From Beijerinckiaceae bacterium (GTDB taxonomy: Bacteria > Pseudomonadota > Alphaproteobacteria > Rhizobiales > Beijerinckiaceae): 64,000 nt of DNA. The notes below the pieces were generated by a model. That model had not been told where the DNA came from, searched no databases, and saw only the letters and a program-made list of their open reading frames with translations. The stretch is taken from assembly GCA_019745195.1 (NCBI GenBank), contig JAIETL010000027.1, positions 88,112 through 152,111 of the forward strand, in the 5' to 3' direction. A program made the position numbers and the translations under genes. Below, one piece after another: positions 35,699-45,197 of this stretch; positions within the stretch are counted from its first letter, which is position 1; each line of letters begins with the position of its first letter.

Positions 35699-37189
35699 AT
35701 GATCAATCTCTCGAGCTTCGTCGATTTCCATGCCAGCCGCACGCCGGAGCACATCGCAATCGTCTTCGGCGGCGAGCGCATCAGCTACGGCGCGCTGTCG
35801 CGGCGGGTCGCGCTGACGGCCGGCTGGCTCGCCTCGCGCGGCATCGGGCCTGGCGACGTCGTCGCGGTGCTGATGAAGAACAGCGCGGCCTTCGTCGAGA
35901 TCGCCATCGCGGTGGGCCATGTCGGCGGCATCTTCCTGCCGATCAACTTCCGACTCTCGGCCGACGAGGTCGGCTACATCACGGGCGACGCCGGCGCGAA
36001 GCTGCTGATCGCCGACGCGGAGCTGGCGGCCGCGACCGTGCTGGCTCGCGATGTCGTGCTGCTCGACGCGGCTGCGCAGGCGGATTCGACGCGGCTCGGA
36101 CCCGGCGCGACGCCGGCAGCCCGTGCCGCGCGGCAGCCGTCGGACCTGTTCCGGCTGATGTACACCTCAGGCACCACCGACCGACCCAAGGGGGTGATGC
36201 ACTCTTATGAGAACTTCTACTGGAAGTGCAGCGACCATGTCGTGGCGCTGGGCCTGACGGCGGAAAACCGCCTGCTCGTCGCCGGCCCGCTCTACCATGT
36301 CGGGGCGTTCGATCTGCCGGGCATGGCCGTGCTCTGGGTCGGCGGCATGCTCTGCATCCTGCGCGATTTTTCGCCCGAGGCCGCTTTGAACGCGATCGCG
36401 CGAGAGCAACTCGACTGCGCCTGGCTCGCTCCGGTGATGACCAGCGCCATGCTGGCGGCCGCGCCCGCGAGCGGGCTCGACCTGAACAGCCTGCGCTGGG
36501 TCATCGGCGGCGGCGAACGCACGCCGGAAGCGCGCATCCGCAGCTTCGGCGAAAGCTTCCCGAAGGCACGCTACATCGACGCCTACGGCCTGACCGAGAC
36601 CTGCAGCGGCGACACGCTGATGGAGGCCGGCCGGGAGATCGAGAAGATCGGCTCGGTCGGCCGCGCGCTCGCCCATGTCGAGATCGACATCCGCGACGAG
36701 GCGGGCCGGCCGTTGCCGGCGGGCGAGACCGGCGAGATCTGCCTGCGCGGCCCCAAGATCACCAAGGGCTACTGGAACGATCCGGCCAAGACGCAAGCCG
36801 CCTTCCATGGCGACTGGTTCCGCAGCGGCGACATGGGCTATCTTGATGAGGACGGCTTCCTGTTCCTGACCGACCGGATGAAGGACATGATCATCTCCGG
36901 CGGCGAGAACATTGCCTCCTCCGAGGTCGAGCGCGTCATCTTCGAGCTGCCGCAGGTGCGCGAGGTCGCGGTCATCGGCGCGCCCGACCCGCGCTGGGGC
37001 GAAAAGCCGGTCGCCTTCGTCGTGCTGGAGCCGGGCGCGGAGTTGACGCTGGACGCGCTCGCGATCCATTGCCGCTCGAAGCTCGCCGCCTTCAAGGCGC
37101 CGCGCGAACTCGTGCTGCGCGAGAGCCTGCCGCGAAATCCCTCGGGAAAGATCCTGAAACGGGTTCTCCGCGACGAAATGCGGTCCTAG
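35699..37189 (+). CDS. AMP-dependent acyl-CoA synthetase/ligase
   Basis: A 496-residue ANL-superfamily enzyme that activates a carboxylic acid to its CoA thioester through an acyl-adenylate. The phosphate loop reads YTSGTTDRPKGV near residue 154 (Asp replaces the usual Gly). The adenine-binding DAYGLTETC, WFRSGDMGYLDEDGFLFLTD and RMKDMIISGGENIASSEVE follow, and PRNPSGKILKRVLR supplies the C-terminal catalytic lysine. It is transcribed divergently from the transporter unit and followed by the tetR gene 40 bp later. It probably performs the first intracellular step on the imported acid. Confidence 0.9.
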   Translation: MINLSSFVDFHASRTPEHIAIVFGGERISYGALSRRVALTAGWLASRGIGPGDVVAVLMKNSAAFVEIAIAVGHVGGIFLPINFRLSADEVGYITGDAGAKLLIADAELAAATVLARDVVLLDAAAQADSTRLGPGATPAARAARQPSDLFRLMYTSGTTDRPKGVMHSYENFYWKCSDHVVALGLTAENRLLVAGPLYHVGAFDLPGMAVLWVGGMLCILRDFSPEAALNAIAREQLDCAWLAPVMTSAMLAAAPASGLDLNSLRWVIGGGERTPEARIRSFGESFPKARYIDAYGLTETCSGDTLMEAGREIEKIGSVGRALAHVEIDIRDEAGRPLPAGETGEICLRGPKITKGYWNDPAKTQAAFHGDWFRSGDMGYLDEDGFLFLTDRMKDMIISGGENIASSEVERVIFELPQVREVAVIGAPDPRWGEKPVAFVVLEPGAELTLDALAIHCRSKLAAFKAPRELVLRESLPRNPSGKILKRVLRDEMRS

Positions 37190-37229
37190 TTCTGACAGAC
37201 GCCCCAGATTGCCGAGGCTGCCAACCATC

Positions 37230-37886
37230 ATGTCACCATCGCGACCGGCCACCGCCACTCCTCTCAAGCGCCCCGTCAAGCTGACGCGCAGCGAGAAGAA
37301 CGACGACGTCAAGCGCAGGCTTTTCGCCGCGGCGGCCAAGGTCGTCGGCCGCCACGGCTATGCCGACGCCTCGGTCGCGCGCATCACAGAGATCGCCGGC
37401 GTGGCGCAGGGGACATTCTACAACCATTTCGGGAACCGGCAGGAGCTGCTGGAGCAGCTTCTGCCGGTCATCGGCCAGCAGATGGTCGTTTTCATCCGGG
37501 CGCGGATCGACGAGGCGGCAAGCGAGATCGAGAAAGAGGTGGCGCGCTTCCGCGCCTTCTTCGACTTCCTGCAGGAGACGCCGGAATTCCTGCGCATCCT
37601 CAACGAAGCGGAGGTGTTCGCGCCGGCCGGCTACCAGCGCCATCTCGACAATATCTCGACGGCTTATGTGCGCCTGCTCAAGCGTGCGCGGGGGCCGGGC
37701 AAGGTCGGCGACTACAGCGAGGAGGAGCTGGAGGTCGTCGTCCATGTCTTGATGGGCGCGCGCGGCTATCTCAGCCGCCGCTACGCTTATGGCGAGGGTG
37801 GCGCCAAGGCGGTGCCCGACCATGTCTACTCAGCCTATGAGAAATTGATCGGCTCCGGGCTGATGGCGAGGCCCGCCGGGACGTAA
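37230..37886 (+). CDS. TetR family transcriptional regulator
   Basis: A 218-residue regulator. The N-terminal helix-turn-helix spans about residues 28-70, with VARITEIAGVAQGTFYNHFG as the recognition segment; the rest is an all-helical ligand-binding domain. I start at the ATG at 37230; a TTG 21 bp upstream is open. It lies 40 bp after the ligase gene on the same strand. TetR proteins next to acyl-CoA genes commonly respond to acyl-CoA, so it is the best local candidate to bind the TATGA-N-TCATA palindromes. Confidence 0.88.
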   Translation: MSPSRPATATPLKRPVKLTRSEKNDDVKRRLFAAAAKVVGRHGYADASVARITEIAGVAQGTFYNHFGNRQELLEQLLPVIGQQMVVFIRARIDEAASEIEKEVARFRAFFDFLQETPEFLRILNEAEVFAPAGYQRHLDNISTAYVRLLKRARGPGKVGDYSEEELEVVVHVLMGARGYLSRRYAYGEGGAKAVPDHVYSAYEKLIGSGLMARPAGT

Positions 37887-38062
37887 GGCTGCAGGCCGCT
37901 GCCCGCCGGCGACGCCGCGTCGACGAGGCCAGCCCGCTCCCGCCGCACGCCGTCGCCCTCGTCAAGAGATTGACGCCGAGCGGGGCAGAAGCCGGAAACC
38001 ACTCGTCTTATGAAAGGGGTTCCGGTCATGTCGCCTGCATCCGGACCTGGACGCGGGATGCT

Positions 38063-38494
38063 CTATGCCTCCGGCAGGCAGGCCTGCTCCGGCTCTGCAG
38101 AGATCATCCAGCTCGTGCCGAAGCGGTCTCGCACCACGCCGAAGCGCGGCGCCCAGAAGGTCTCGGCCATCGGCATCTGGACCGCGCCACCCTCGGCCAG
38201 TGCCGCGAAGATGCGCTCGGCCTCGGGGATCGCCTGCACCCCGACATAGACCGAGACGCTGCGCATCGGCCCCTCGCTCTGCCCCGGCGGCGCGTCGGAG
38301 GCCATCAGCATCTGGTCGCCCAGCTTGAGGCAGGCATGCATGACGAGATCGGGCTGCTCGGGCGCGGGGCCGGCGTCGGGCGGCATCTCGGCATAGGTCA
38401 TCATCGCCTCGATCTTGCCGCCCAGGATCGTCTCATAGGCGGTGAAGGCCTCGCGGCAGCGGCCTTCGAACATCAGATAGGATGCGATCTGCAT
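38063..38494 (-). CDS. VOC family protein (PhnB-like)
   Basis: A 143-residue protein of the vicinal-oxygen-chelate fold, PhnB/glyoxalase-like subgroup. Typical segments are SYLMFEGRCREAFTAYETIL near the N-terminus and MAETFWAPRFGVVRDRFGTS with WMIS near the end. I choose the ATG at 38494 with GGAGAC upstream; another lies 12 bp earlier. It is the last gene of a minus-strand set under an ArsR-type regulator (ArsR, SRPBCC, DUF1579, VOC), a recurrent combination in alphaproteobacteria. Biochemical role is not known. Confidence 0.85.
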   Translation of the reverse strand: MQIASYLMFEGRCREAFTAYETILGGKIEAMMTYAEMPPDAGPAPEQPDLVMHACLKLGDQMLMASDAPPGQSEGPMRSVSVYVGVQAIPEAERIFAALAEGGAVQMPMAETFWAPRFGVVRDRFGTSWMISAEPEQACLPEA

Positions 38495-38524
38495 GGTCGT
38501 CTCCATGGCTCGGATGAGGGGCGC

Positions 38525-39007
38525 TCAGGCCACACGCCGGTAATGCGCGGTCATGAACTCGGTCCAGCCGCCATTGCCGTCGGGCATATGGGAGCTGAGC
38601 ATCCGGTGGTCGCGACTGACGATGGTGACGACGTCGCGATAGGGCTTGATCGCGCCGTCCTCGTCGAAGCTGGGCCCCTCGGTGTCCAGCGTCAGGACCT
38701 TGCCGCTGTCGTCGAGCGTCCCGTCGTAATGCCATTGATGGGTCATCATCGAGCCGACGAAGCTGCCGACGAAACGGCCCTTGGCCGGGTCGAAGCCGAG
38801 CGTGATCAGCGTCTGGCCGATGTTTCCGTCAGGCATCTCGCCCTCGCCTTCGCCGAGGGTCCACAATCCGCCGAGCGAGCGCACGGTTTCCTTGCCCTTC
38901 GACTTGCTGCGCGGCTGGCCCGGCCCCATCGAGCAGTCCATCTCGGAGACCCAGTCTCCGACGAGCTGCTGCAGCCACTCGTGTTCCTTCTGCGGTTTGG
39001 CGAACAT
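38525..39007 (-). CDS. DUF1579 family protein
   Basis: A 160-residue soluble protein with the DUF1579 pattern: an N-terminal KEHEWLQQLVGDWVSEMDCS, a central GFDPAKGRFVGSFVGSMM and WHYDGTLD. The predicted fold is a lipocalin-like beta barrel that may bind a small hydrophobic ligand. It lies between the VOC and SRPBCC genes (gaps of 30 and 66 bp) and is presumably co-regulated by the ArsR protein. No catalytic residues are evident. Confidence 0.85.
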   Translation of the reverse strand: MFAKPQKEHEWLQQLVGDWVSEMDCSMGPGQPRSKSKGKETVRSLGGLWTLGEGEGEMPDGNIGQTLITLGFDPAKGRFVGSFVGSMMTHQWHYDGTLDDSGKVLTLDTEGPSFDEDGAIKPYRDVVTIVSRDHRMLSSHMPDGNGGWTEFMTAHYRRVA

Positions 39008-39073
39008 CGGATTGTCCTTCCTCGGGTTGAGAGGCGGCTCTTCGGCCGCTGATGAAAAGCTGATAGGAGCGTG

Positions 39074-39613
39074 CTAGCGCTCGGCCTGGGTCTTCATCGC
39101 CTTGAGACCGGCCTCGAAATCGTCGCCGATCATCCTGTCCATGTTCATCACGACATGGATGATCTTGGCGAAGAACGGGACCGGCCCGGTCATCGTCCAG
39201 GTGACGTTCGTGGTCTGCCCCTGAGACTGCAGCGCGAAGACGACCTTGTTGTGGGCCTCGAACGGCTTGAGAAAATCGAGATTCAGGCCGACGCGGCTTG
39301 GCGCGCTCGCCTCGGTGATCTCCATCGAGCCCTGGCCGACATTCCTGTCGCCGTCCCAGGCGTAGCGCGCGCCGACGCCGCTTTCGGCGCCCGACAGGCT
39401 GCGCTTCATAGCTGGATCCTTCTTGTCCCACGGCGACCAGGCGCTCCAGGCCCTGAAATCGGCGATCAGCGGGTAGATCCGCTCAGGCGGCGCATTGATC
39501 GCGATGGCGCGCTGGACCGTGAAGGTGTCGGGCTTGAAAGACGCCAGGATCAGCACCGCGACGACGCCGGTGGCGAGCAGGGCAGCGATGGTCAGCAGGA
39601 TGGTCTTGAGCAT
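39074..39613 (-). CDS. Membrane-anchored SRPBCC (polyketide cyclase-like) protein
   Basis: A 179-residue protein with an N-terminal hydrophobic anchor or signal (about residues 4-25) followed by a START/SRPBCC fold. The segments FTVQRAIAINAPPERIYPLI and DFRAWSAWSPWDKKDPAMK are typical. Such domains bind lipids or hydrophobic small molecules. The gene is 72 bp downstream of the arsR-like gene on the same strand, a frequent ArsR-SRPBCC pairing. Physiological role unknown. Confidence 0.85.
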   Translation of the reverse strand: MLKTILLTIAALLATGVVAVLILASFKPDTFTVQRAIAINAPPERIYPLIADFRAWSAWSPWDKKDPAMKRSLSGAESGVGARYAWDGDRNVGQGSMEITEASAPSRVGLNLDFLKPFEAHNKVVFALQSQGQTTNVTWTMTGPVPFFAKIIHVVMNMDRMIGDDFEAGLKAMKTQAER

Positions 39614-39685
39614 GGTCTGGGTTTCCTTTGGAGGGGATTTGCACGGAGCCGCTGTCAGAACGTGGCAGGTGGGTCCGATCGGGGC

Positions 39686-40033
39686 TCAGGCGGGACCGTC
39701 GGGCGGCGCTGACTGCTTCATTTCGGCCAGCATGTCCTCAAGCCGGCCGAGGCTCTGGTCCCAGAAGCGCGCATAATGCTCCAGCCATTCCGAGACCTCA
39801 CGCAACGGACCGGGATCGAGCCGGCAGGGCCGCCACTGAGCTTCCCTGCCGCGCGTGATCAGCCCGGCGCGCTCCAGCACCTTGAGATGCTTGGAGACCG
39901 CCGGCAGGCTCATCGCGAAGGGTTGGGCCAGCTCCTTGACCGAACTCTCGCCGAGCGACAGCCGCGCCAGGATCGCCCTCCGGGTCGGGTCGGCAAGCGC
40001 TGCGAGCGTCAGGCTGAGAGGGTCGGTCGACAC
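39686..40033 (-). CDS. ArsR family transcriptional regulator
   Basis: A 115-residue winged-helix repressor. DPTRRAILARLSLGESSVKE and LAQPFAMSLPAVSKHLKVLE form the DNA-binding domain, followed by RAGLITRGREAQWR in the wing. There is no CxC metal site, so it is not an arsenic sensor; it belongs to the SRPBCC-associated subgroup. The start is a GTG at 40033. A 30-bp near-perfect palindrome lies 7 bp upstream, strongly suggesting autoregulation of the four-gene set. Confidence 0.88.
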   Translation of the reverse strand: MSTDPLSLTLAALADPTRRAILARLSLGESSVKELAQPFAMSLPAVSKHLKVLERAGLITRGREAQWRPCRLDPGPLREVSEWLEHYARFWDQSLGRLEDMLAEMKQSAPPDGPA

Positions 40034-40039
40034 TAAATA

Positions 40040-40069
40040 AAACCGTTCGGTTAATTAACTAAACGGTTT
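40040..40069. promoter_or_regulatory. Extended palindromic operator of the ArsR-type regulator
   Basis: A 30-bp palindrome with outer arms AAACCGTT (40040-40047) and AACGGTTT (40062-40069) and a perfect centre GTTAATTAAC (40050-40059); only two base pairs break the symmetry. It starts 7 bp upstream of the GTG of the arsR-like gene and lies about 130 bp upstream of amn on the other strand. Its position suggests the repressor blocks its own promoter. Confidence 0.8.
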
Positions 40070-40202
40070 CATATAGCGCCGCGCCTGCCCTGTCAACCGG
40101 CTTTCCACGCGCCCCGGGATCGCGCCGCGGCGCGGGCCCGTTGTTGTCAGACCGATGGAAGCCCGGCTAGAAGTTCGGCCGAACGAAAGGACCGTTCGTC
40201 CC

Positions 40203-41657
40203 ATGACATTCGAGACCGCCACGACGCCCGAGGCCGCCATCGACAGGCTGGAGACCCTGTATGGGCAGGCCAAGGCGGCCCTGCGCGCCGATCTGCAGCG
40301 CTTCTTCGAAACGGGCGCGCCGCCGGACGCCGAAGCTCGCGCCCGCTATCGCTACCCCGCGCTACGCGTGACCTATGCGCCCTCCGCGCTGCCGGCTGCG
40401 ACCCGGCGGGGCTACGCGAAATTCGCCGCGCCGGGGATCTATTCGACCACGGTGACGCAGCCGGCGGAGTTCCGCGCCTATCTGCTCGACCAGCTCCGGC
40501 CGCTGGTGGAGGAATACGGCGCGACGATCGAGACCGGGATCAGCGACCAGGAAATCCCCTATCCATACGCGCTCGACGGCGGCGACGAGCTCGGGCGCGG
40601 CAAGGTCACGGCCGCCGAGCTCGCGCGCCATTTCCCGACGCCGCTGCTCTCGCTGGTCGGAGACGAAATCGCCGACGGCACTTTCGACCTCGTCGATGGG
40701 CAGCCGCGCCCGCTCGCCCTGTTTGACGCGGTGAGGGTCGATTATTCGCTGCGCCGGCTGGTTCACTACACCGGCACCGACTGGCGCGCCGTTCAGCCCT
40801 GGGTTCTGCTGACCAATTATCACCGCTATGTCGACCAGTTCGTCCGGCTGGCGCTGGCCGAGATCGAGGCCGGCACGGCGCAGGCGCTGGTGACGCCGGG
40901 CGGCATCCGGATCGACCGGCACGGGCTCGACGTCTCGGCGGCCGAACGGGTCATGTCGGCGCCGTGGCACCGCTTCCAAATGCCGGCCTACCATCTGGTT
41001 CGCGAGAGTGGAGATGGCGTGACGCTGGTCAATATCGGCGTCGGCCCGTCCAACGCCAAGAACATCACCGACCATCTGGCGGTGCTGCGGCCCAATTGCT
41101 GGCTGATGGTCGGCCATTGCGGCGGCCTGCGCCAGACGCAGATCATCGGCGACTATGTGCTGGCCCATGCCTATCTCAGGCAGGACGGCATCCTGGACGA
41201 ACTCGTGCCGCCCGACGTGCCGGTGCCGGCGCTGGCCGAGGTGCAGGTCGCGCTGCAGGACGCCGCTGCGCAGGTCACCGGCGAGAAGGGCGATGCGCTC
41301 AAGAACCGCCTGCGCACCGGTACCGTTGTGACGCAGGACGACCGCAACTGGGAGCTGCGCTGGACCAAGGAGCGCAAACGCATCAACCTCTCGCGGGCCA
41401 TCGCGGTCGACATGGAATCAGGCACGATCGCGGCGCAAGGCTATCGCCTGCGCGTGCCCTACGGCACCTTGCTCTGCGTCTCCGACAAGCCGCTGCACGG
41501 CGAGATCAAGCTGCCGGGCGCGGCGAACGCCTTCTATGAGCGGGCCGTCAGCGAGCATCTGCGGATCGGGCTCGCCGCGCTGGAAAAGCTGAAGGAGGCG
41601 GGGAGCACGATCCACTCCCGCAAGCTCAGGAGCTTCGACGAGCCGCCGTTCCGGTAA
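40203..41657 (+). CDS. amn: AMP nucleosidase
   Basis: A 484-residue enzyme that hydrolyses AMP to adenine and ribose 5-phosphate, adjusting adenylate pools. The N-terminal regulatory domain (to about 170) is followed by a nucleoside-phosphorylase-like catalytic domain with VGPSNAKNITDHLAVLRPNC, MVGHCGGLRQTQIIGDYVLA and AIAVDMESGTIAAQGYRLRV, whose Glu is the typical substrate-binding residue. Length matches E. coli Amn. I use the ATG at 40203 rather than 40155. It is divergent from the arsR-like gene. Confidence 0.92.
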   Translation: MTFETATTPEAAIDRLETLYGQAKAALRADLQRFFETGAPPDAEARARYRYPALRVTYAPSALPAATRRGYAKFAAPGIYSTTVTQPAEFRAYLLDQLRPLVEEYGATIETGISDQEIPYPYALDGGDELGRGKVTAAELARHFPTPLLSLVGDEIADGTFDLVDGQPRPLALFDAVRVDYSLRRLVHYTGTDWRAVQPWVLLTNYHRYVDQFVRLALAEIEAGTAQALVTPGGIRIDRHGLDVSAAERVMSAPWHRFQMPAYHLVRESGDGVTLVNIGVGPSNAKNITDHLAVLRPNCWLMVGHCGGLRQTQIIGDYVLAHAYLRQDGILDELVPPDVPVPALAEVQVALQDAAAQVTGEKGDALKNRLRTGTVVTQDDRNWELRWTKERKRINLSRAIAVDMESGTIAAQGYRLRVPYGTLLCVSDKPLHGEIKLPGAANAFYERAVSEHLRIGLAALEKLKEAGSTIHSRKLRSFDEPPFR

Positions 41658-41689
41658 AGGGCTTTCGAGCCGCTATAACGGAAATGCAC

Positions 41690-41800
41690 CGTCATCCCGG
41701 ACGCAGCGAAGCGGAGCTCCGGGATCCATCGTAAGGCGCGACTGCGCTCTATGATGGATCCCGGAGCTGCGCGGCTTCCAGCCGCTTGTCCGGGATGACG
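41690..41800. repeat. Palindromic intergenic repeat (GTCATCCCGG family)
   Basis: A 111-bp nested inverted repeat. Outer arms CGTCATCCCGGA (41690-41701) and TCCGGGATGACG (41789-41800) enclose inner arms around AGCTCCGGGATCCATC and GATGGATCCCGGAGCT. It lies between the convergent amn and typA genes and could act as a bidirectional terminator. The same kind of palindrome is common in Hyphomicrobiales intergenic DNA; it differs from the CCCCTCCCC family seen elsewhere in the window. Confidence 0.8.
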
Positions 41801-41830
41801 TCAGTGTGGTTCCGATGAGAAATCCGCGCC

Positions 41831-43654
41831 TTACGCGACTTCCTGCTTCATCTTCTGCGAGCGCTTGCGCTCGTTGGGGTCGAGCACGCCCTTGCGCAGG
41901 CGGATCGACTTCGGCGTCACCTCGACCAGCTCGTCGTCGTCGATCCAGGCGAGGGAACGCTCCAGCGTCATCCGGATCGGCGGGGTCAGGCGCACCGCCT
42001 CGTCCTTCGAGGTGGTGCGGATGTTGGTGAGCTTCTTGCCCTTGAGCACGTTGACCTCGAGATCGTTCTCGCGGGTGTGCTCGCCGACGATCATGCCCTG
42101 ATAGACCTTCCAGCCGGGCTCGATCATCATCGGGCCGCGATCCTCCAGGTTCCACAGCGCATAGGCGACGGCCTCGCCGGTCTCCATCGCGATCAGCACG
42201 CCGTTACGGCGTCCGCCGATCTCGCCCTTGTAGGGCAGGTAATCGTGGAAGAGCCGGTTCATGATCGCGGTGCCGCGCGTGTCTGTGAGCAGTTCGCCCT
42301 GATAGCCGATCAGGCCGCGCGTCGGCGCGTGGAAGACGAGCCGCAGGCGATTGCCGCCCGACGGGCGCATCTCCAGCATGTCGGCCTTGCGCTCGGACAT
42401 CTTCTGAACGACGACGCCGGAATGCTCCTCGTCGACGTCGATGATGACCTCCTCGATCGGCTCGAGCAGGCCGCCATTCTCGTCGCGCCGCAGCACGACG
42501 CGCGGGCGCGAGACGCCGAGCTCGAAGCCCTCGCGGCGCATCTGCTCGATCAGGATGGCGAGCTGCAATTCACCGCGGCCGGAGACGATATAGCTGTCCT
42601 TGTCGGTCGATTCCTCGATCTTCAGCGCGACATTGCCCTCGGCTTCCTTGAACAGGCGGTCGCGGATGACGCGGGTGGTGACCTTGTCGCCTTCGGTGCC
42701 GGCCAGCGGCGAATCGTTGACCATGAAGGTCATCGAGACGGTCGGTGGGTCGATCGGCTGGGCCTTGATCGGGGTCTCGACGCTGGGGTCGCAGAAGGTG
42801 TCGGCGACCGAACCCTTTACCAGACCCGCGATCGAGACGATGTCGCCGGGGATGGCTTCCTCGATCGGCGTGCGCTCCAGCCCACGAAACGCGAGGATTT
42901 TCGTGATGCGGCCGGTCTCGACCAGCGTGCCGTCGCCGGACAGCACCTTGATGCTCTGGTTCGGCTTGGCGGAGCCCGAGACGACGCGGCCGGTGATGAT
43001 GCGGCCGAGATAGGGGTTGGCTTCCAGCAGCGTGCCGAGCATCCGGAACGGACCCTCCTCGATGCGCGGCTCGGGCACATGGGAGAGGATGAGGTCGTAC
43101 ATCGGGGCGAGGCCCTGGTCCTGCGGACCGGCCGGGTCATGGGCCATCCAGCCCTGCTTGCCCGAGCCGTAGAGGATCGGGAAATCGAGCTGCTCGTCAT
43201 TGGCGTCGAGCGCCGCGAAGAGATCGAAGACCTCGTTGATCACTTCGGTGACGCGGGCGTCGGGCTTGTCGACCTTGTTGATCGCCACGATCGGGCGCAG
43301 GCCGAGCTTCAGCGCCTTGGAGACGACGAACTTGGTCTGCGGCATCGGGCCTTCGGCCGCATCGACCAGCACGATCGCCGAATCGACCATGTTCAGGATA
43401 CGCTCGACCTCGCCGCCGAAATCGGCGTGACCCGGCGTATCGACGATATTGATGCGGGTGTCCTTCCAGACGACCGAGGTCGCCTTGGCCAGGATGGTGA
43501 TGCCGCGCTCCTTTTCAAGCTCGTTGGAATCCATCACGCGCTCGATGATGCGCTGGTTGTCGCGATAGGTGCCCGACTGCTGCAGCAGCTTGTCGACGAG
43601 CGTGGTCTTGCCATGGTCGACGTGGGCGATGATGGCGATGTTGCGCATGGACAT
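41831..43654 (-). CDS. typA: Translational GTPase TypA/BipA
   Basis: A 607-residue ribosome-associated GTPase involved in stress adaptation and 50S assembly. G1 is AHVDHGKTT near residue 10, G3 [16 protein letters not shown] near 73, and G4 NKVD near 128. EF-G-like domains and the TypA-specific C-terminus with [20 protein letters not shown] follow. The ATG at 43654 ([15 protein letters not shown]) fits the family; upstream ATGs in the same frame are possible. The gene stands alone between a repeat and the TAXI gene. Confidence 0.97.
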   Translation of the reverse strand: MSMRNIAIIAHVDHGKTTLVDKLLQQSGTYRDNQRIIERVMDSNELEKERGITILAKATSVVWKDTRINIVDTPGHADFGGEVERILNMVDSAIVLVDAAEGPMPQTKFVVSKALKLGLRPIVAINKVDKPDARVTEVINEVFDLFAALDANDEQLDFPILYGSGKQGWMAHDPAGPQDQGLAPMYDLILSHVPEPRIEEGPFRMLGTLLEANPYLGRIITGRVVSGSAKPNQSIKVLSGDGTLVETGRITKILAFRGLERTPIEEAIPGDIVSIAGLVKGSVADTFCDPSVETPIKAQPIDPPTVSMTFMVNDSPLAGTEGDKVTTRVIRDRLFKEAEGNVALKIEESTDKDSYIVSGRGELQLAILIEQMRREGFELGVSRPRVVLRRDENGGLLEPIEEVIIDVDEEHSGVVVQKMSERKADMLEMRPSGGNRLRLVFHAPTRGLIGYQGELLTDTRGTAIMNRLFHDYLPYKGEIGGRRNGVLIAMETGEAVAYALWNLEDRGPMMIEPGWKVYQGMIVGEHTRENDLEVNVLKGKKLTNIRTTSKDEAVRLTPPIRMTLERSLAWIDDDELVEVTPKSIRLRKGVLDPNERKRSQKMKQEVA

Positions 43655-43807
43655 GCGGGATAAGGCCTTGTGCATGGCCACAAGCCGGCAGGGTCAAAAC
43701 CCGGCCGGCGCAGCCCGTTCGTGAGGAATCTGAATTTCGCTGCGCTGCACATAGACGCTGGAGGCCGTTTGGGCAACCTTGGCGGTCATGCACGGGGCAA
43801 AAAGGGT

Positions 43808-45094
43808 CTATGCCTCCGCGAGCAGTCGCTGACGCTCCGCCACCGCGCGACCGACCTGATCCATCACCAGCCGGTAGGCGGCGAGCCCCGAGCCGTCGAG
43901 ATCGCCCCTCGCATAGTCGCTGAGAACCCGGGTCAGGATCGTGTCGGCCTGATTGGCGAAATCGGCCAGATCGGCAGCGCGATCGCTTGCGCGGATCGCC
44001 GGCAGGAGCGCGAGCAACTCGTCGAGACCGGCCATCGCCCTGCGCCGGCGCGCGCCGCTTTCGCGGCCGAGCAGCCCGGCGGCCCCGGTGCCGAGCAGCG
44101 AAAGGCCCATCACGCCGAGATAGAACCAGTCGCCGTAGCGCTCGAAGAAGGTCTGCTGCTCGCCGTCGATGAAGGCGGCCGCGCCAGAATGGACCGAGAG
44201 CGGCGCATCCTTGTCGGTCGAGGGGGCCTCCAGCCCCTGGATCGCCGGCAATTCGGCCGCGAGCGTCAGCCTGAGCGCGAGCAGGCTCTTCACCACCTCG
44301 CCCACGACATTGTCGTCGAGGCTCTGGGCCGCCATCAGCCGGGAGGTGATCGAGATCGTCGGCAGGTTCTCGGAGGGCCTTGGCGGGTCGCCGCCGAGCG
44401 CGCCGCGCACGATCTCACCGGTTTCGATGGCGCGGAAGCGCGCCTTGATCGCCTCGGCCTCGCGGATCGGAATCAGCACGGGATCCTCGCCCCAGGCCGC
44501 GCGCAGACGGTTCAGCGCTTCGTTGTTGGTCAGCGCGCTCACAGCGTTGATCGAAAAGAAGGCGTCGATGCGTCGTTCCTTCGCGGCCGGCACGATCTCG
44601 TCGGGAGCAAGCGCGACGAACGTGACGTCGTCGAGCGCGACCTCGTATTGCTCCAGCACCCGCTGCAGCAACGTACGGTTGCCGGCCGGATTGCGGACGA
44701 CGCCGATTCGGCGGCCGCGCAGATCGGCGATGCGCCCGATCGCGCTCTCCTTCGTCGTGATGATGAAGGGAAAGGACCGCCGCGTGATCAAGGCCGTGTC
44801 GCCCTGCGCCGGCAGCGCGATGTCGGGCCGCACGATGGCGAGGTCGGCCTTGCCCTCGTCGAGGCCCTTTGCGCTTTCCTCTGAGCCCTCGGTCAGGACG
44901 AGGCGCAGGCGGATCGAGGACCTCTCCCGGTTCAGGCCCTGCACGAAGCCCGCCGCCATGCGCGCATCCTCGGAGCCGAGCGGCCCGACGGCGAGACGCA
45001 GCGTCTTCGGCTGGCTGACGAAGTAGAACACCGCCGCCGTGATCCCGAAGATCGCCAGCAGCCCCGCCAAGATGGTAAAGCCGCGTCGCCCCAT
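43808..45094 (-). CDS. TAXI family solute-binding protein with C-terminal membrane anchor
   Basis: A 428-residue protein. An N-terminal hydrophobic segment (about 8-26) precedes a TAXI/TRAP periplasmic binding domain (LRLAVGPLGSEDARMAAGFV and DLAIVRPDIALP). A second helix (about residues 322-343) leads to a roughly 80-residue cytoplasmic helical tail. TAXI proteins usually lack the second helix and deliver substrate to a TRAP permease; no permease gene is nearby. The two-helix layout suggests an anchored sensor rather than a transporter subunit. That is inference. Confidence 0.75.
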   Translation of the reverse strand: MGRRGFTILAGLLAIFGITAAVFYFVSQPKTLRLAVGPLGSEDARMAAGFVQGLNRERSSIRLRLVLTEGSEESAKGLDEGKADLAIVRPDIALPAQGDTALITRRSFPFIITTKESAIGRIADLRGRRIGVVRNPAGNRTLLQRVLEQYEVALDDVTFVALAPDEIVPAAKERRIDAFFSINAVSALTNNEALNRLRAAWGEDPVLIPIREAEAIKARFRAIETGEIVRGALGGDPPRPSENLPTISITSRLMAAQSLDDNVVGEVVKSLLALRLTLAAELPAIQGLEAPSTDKDAPLSVHSGAAAFIDGEQQTFFERYGDWFYLGVMGLSLLGTGAAGLLGRESGARRRRAMAGLDELLALLPAIRASDRAADLADFANQADTILTRVLSDYARGDLDGSGLAAYRLVMDQVGRAVAERQRLLAEA

Positions 45095-45197
45095 GCCCCA
45101 ACCGATTCCCGGCGCGCCGCGCGCCTGATTGCTATCTGGCTTCGCCGGCCATCATGTCGCAAGTGCGGCGGCGCCTGCGATCATGCTATGGGCGGGC

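Noticed and set aside
39686..40033. Arsenic-resistance regulator
   Set aside because: The ArsR-family protein lacks the metal-binding cysteine motif, and the neighbours are SRPBCC, DUF1579 and VOC genes rather than arsenic genes.
41690..41800. Insertion sequence remnant
   Set aside because: No transposase frame and no target duplication were visible; nested palindromes with unique loops fit dispersed intergenic repeats better.
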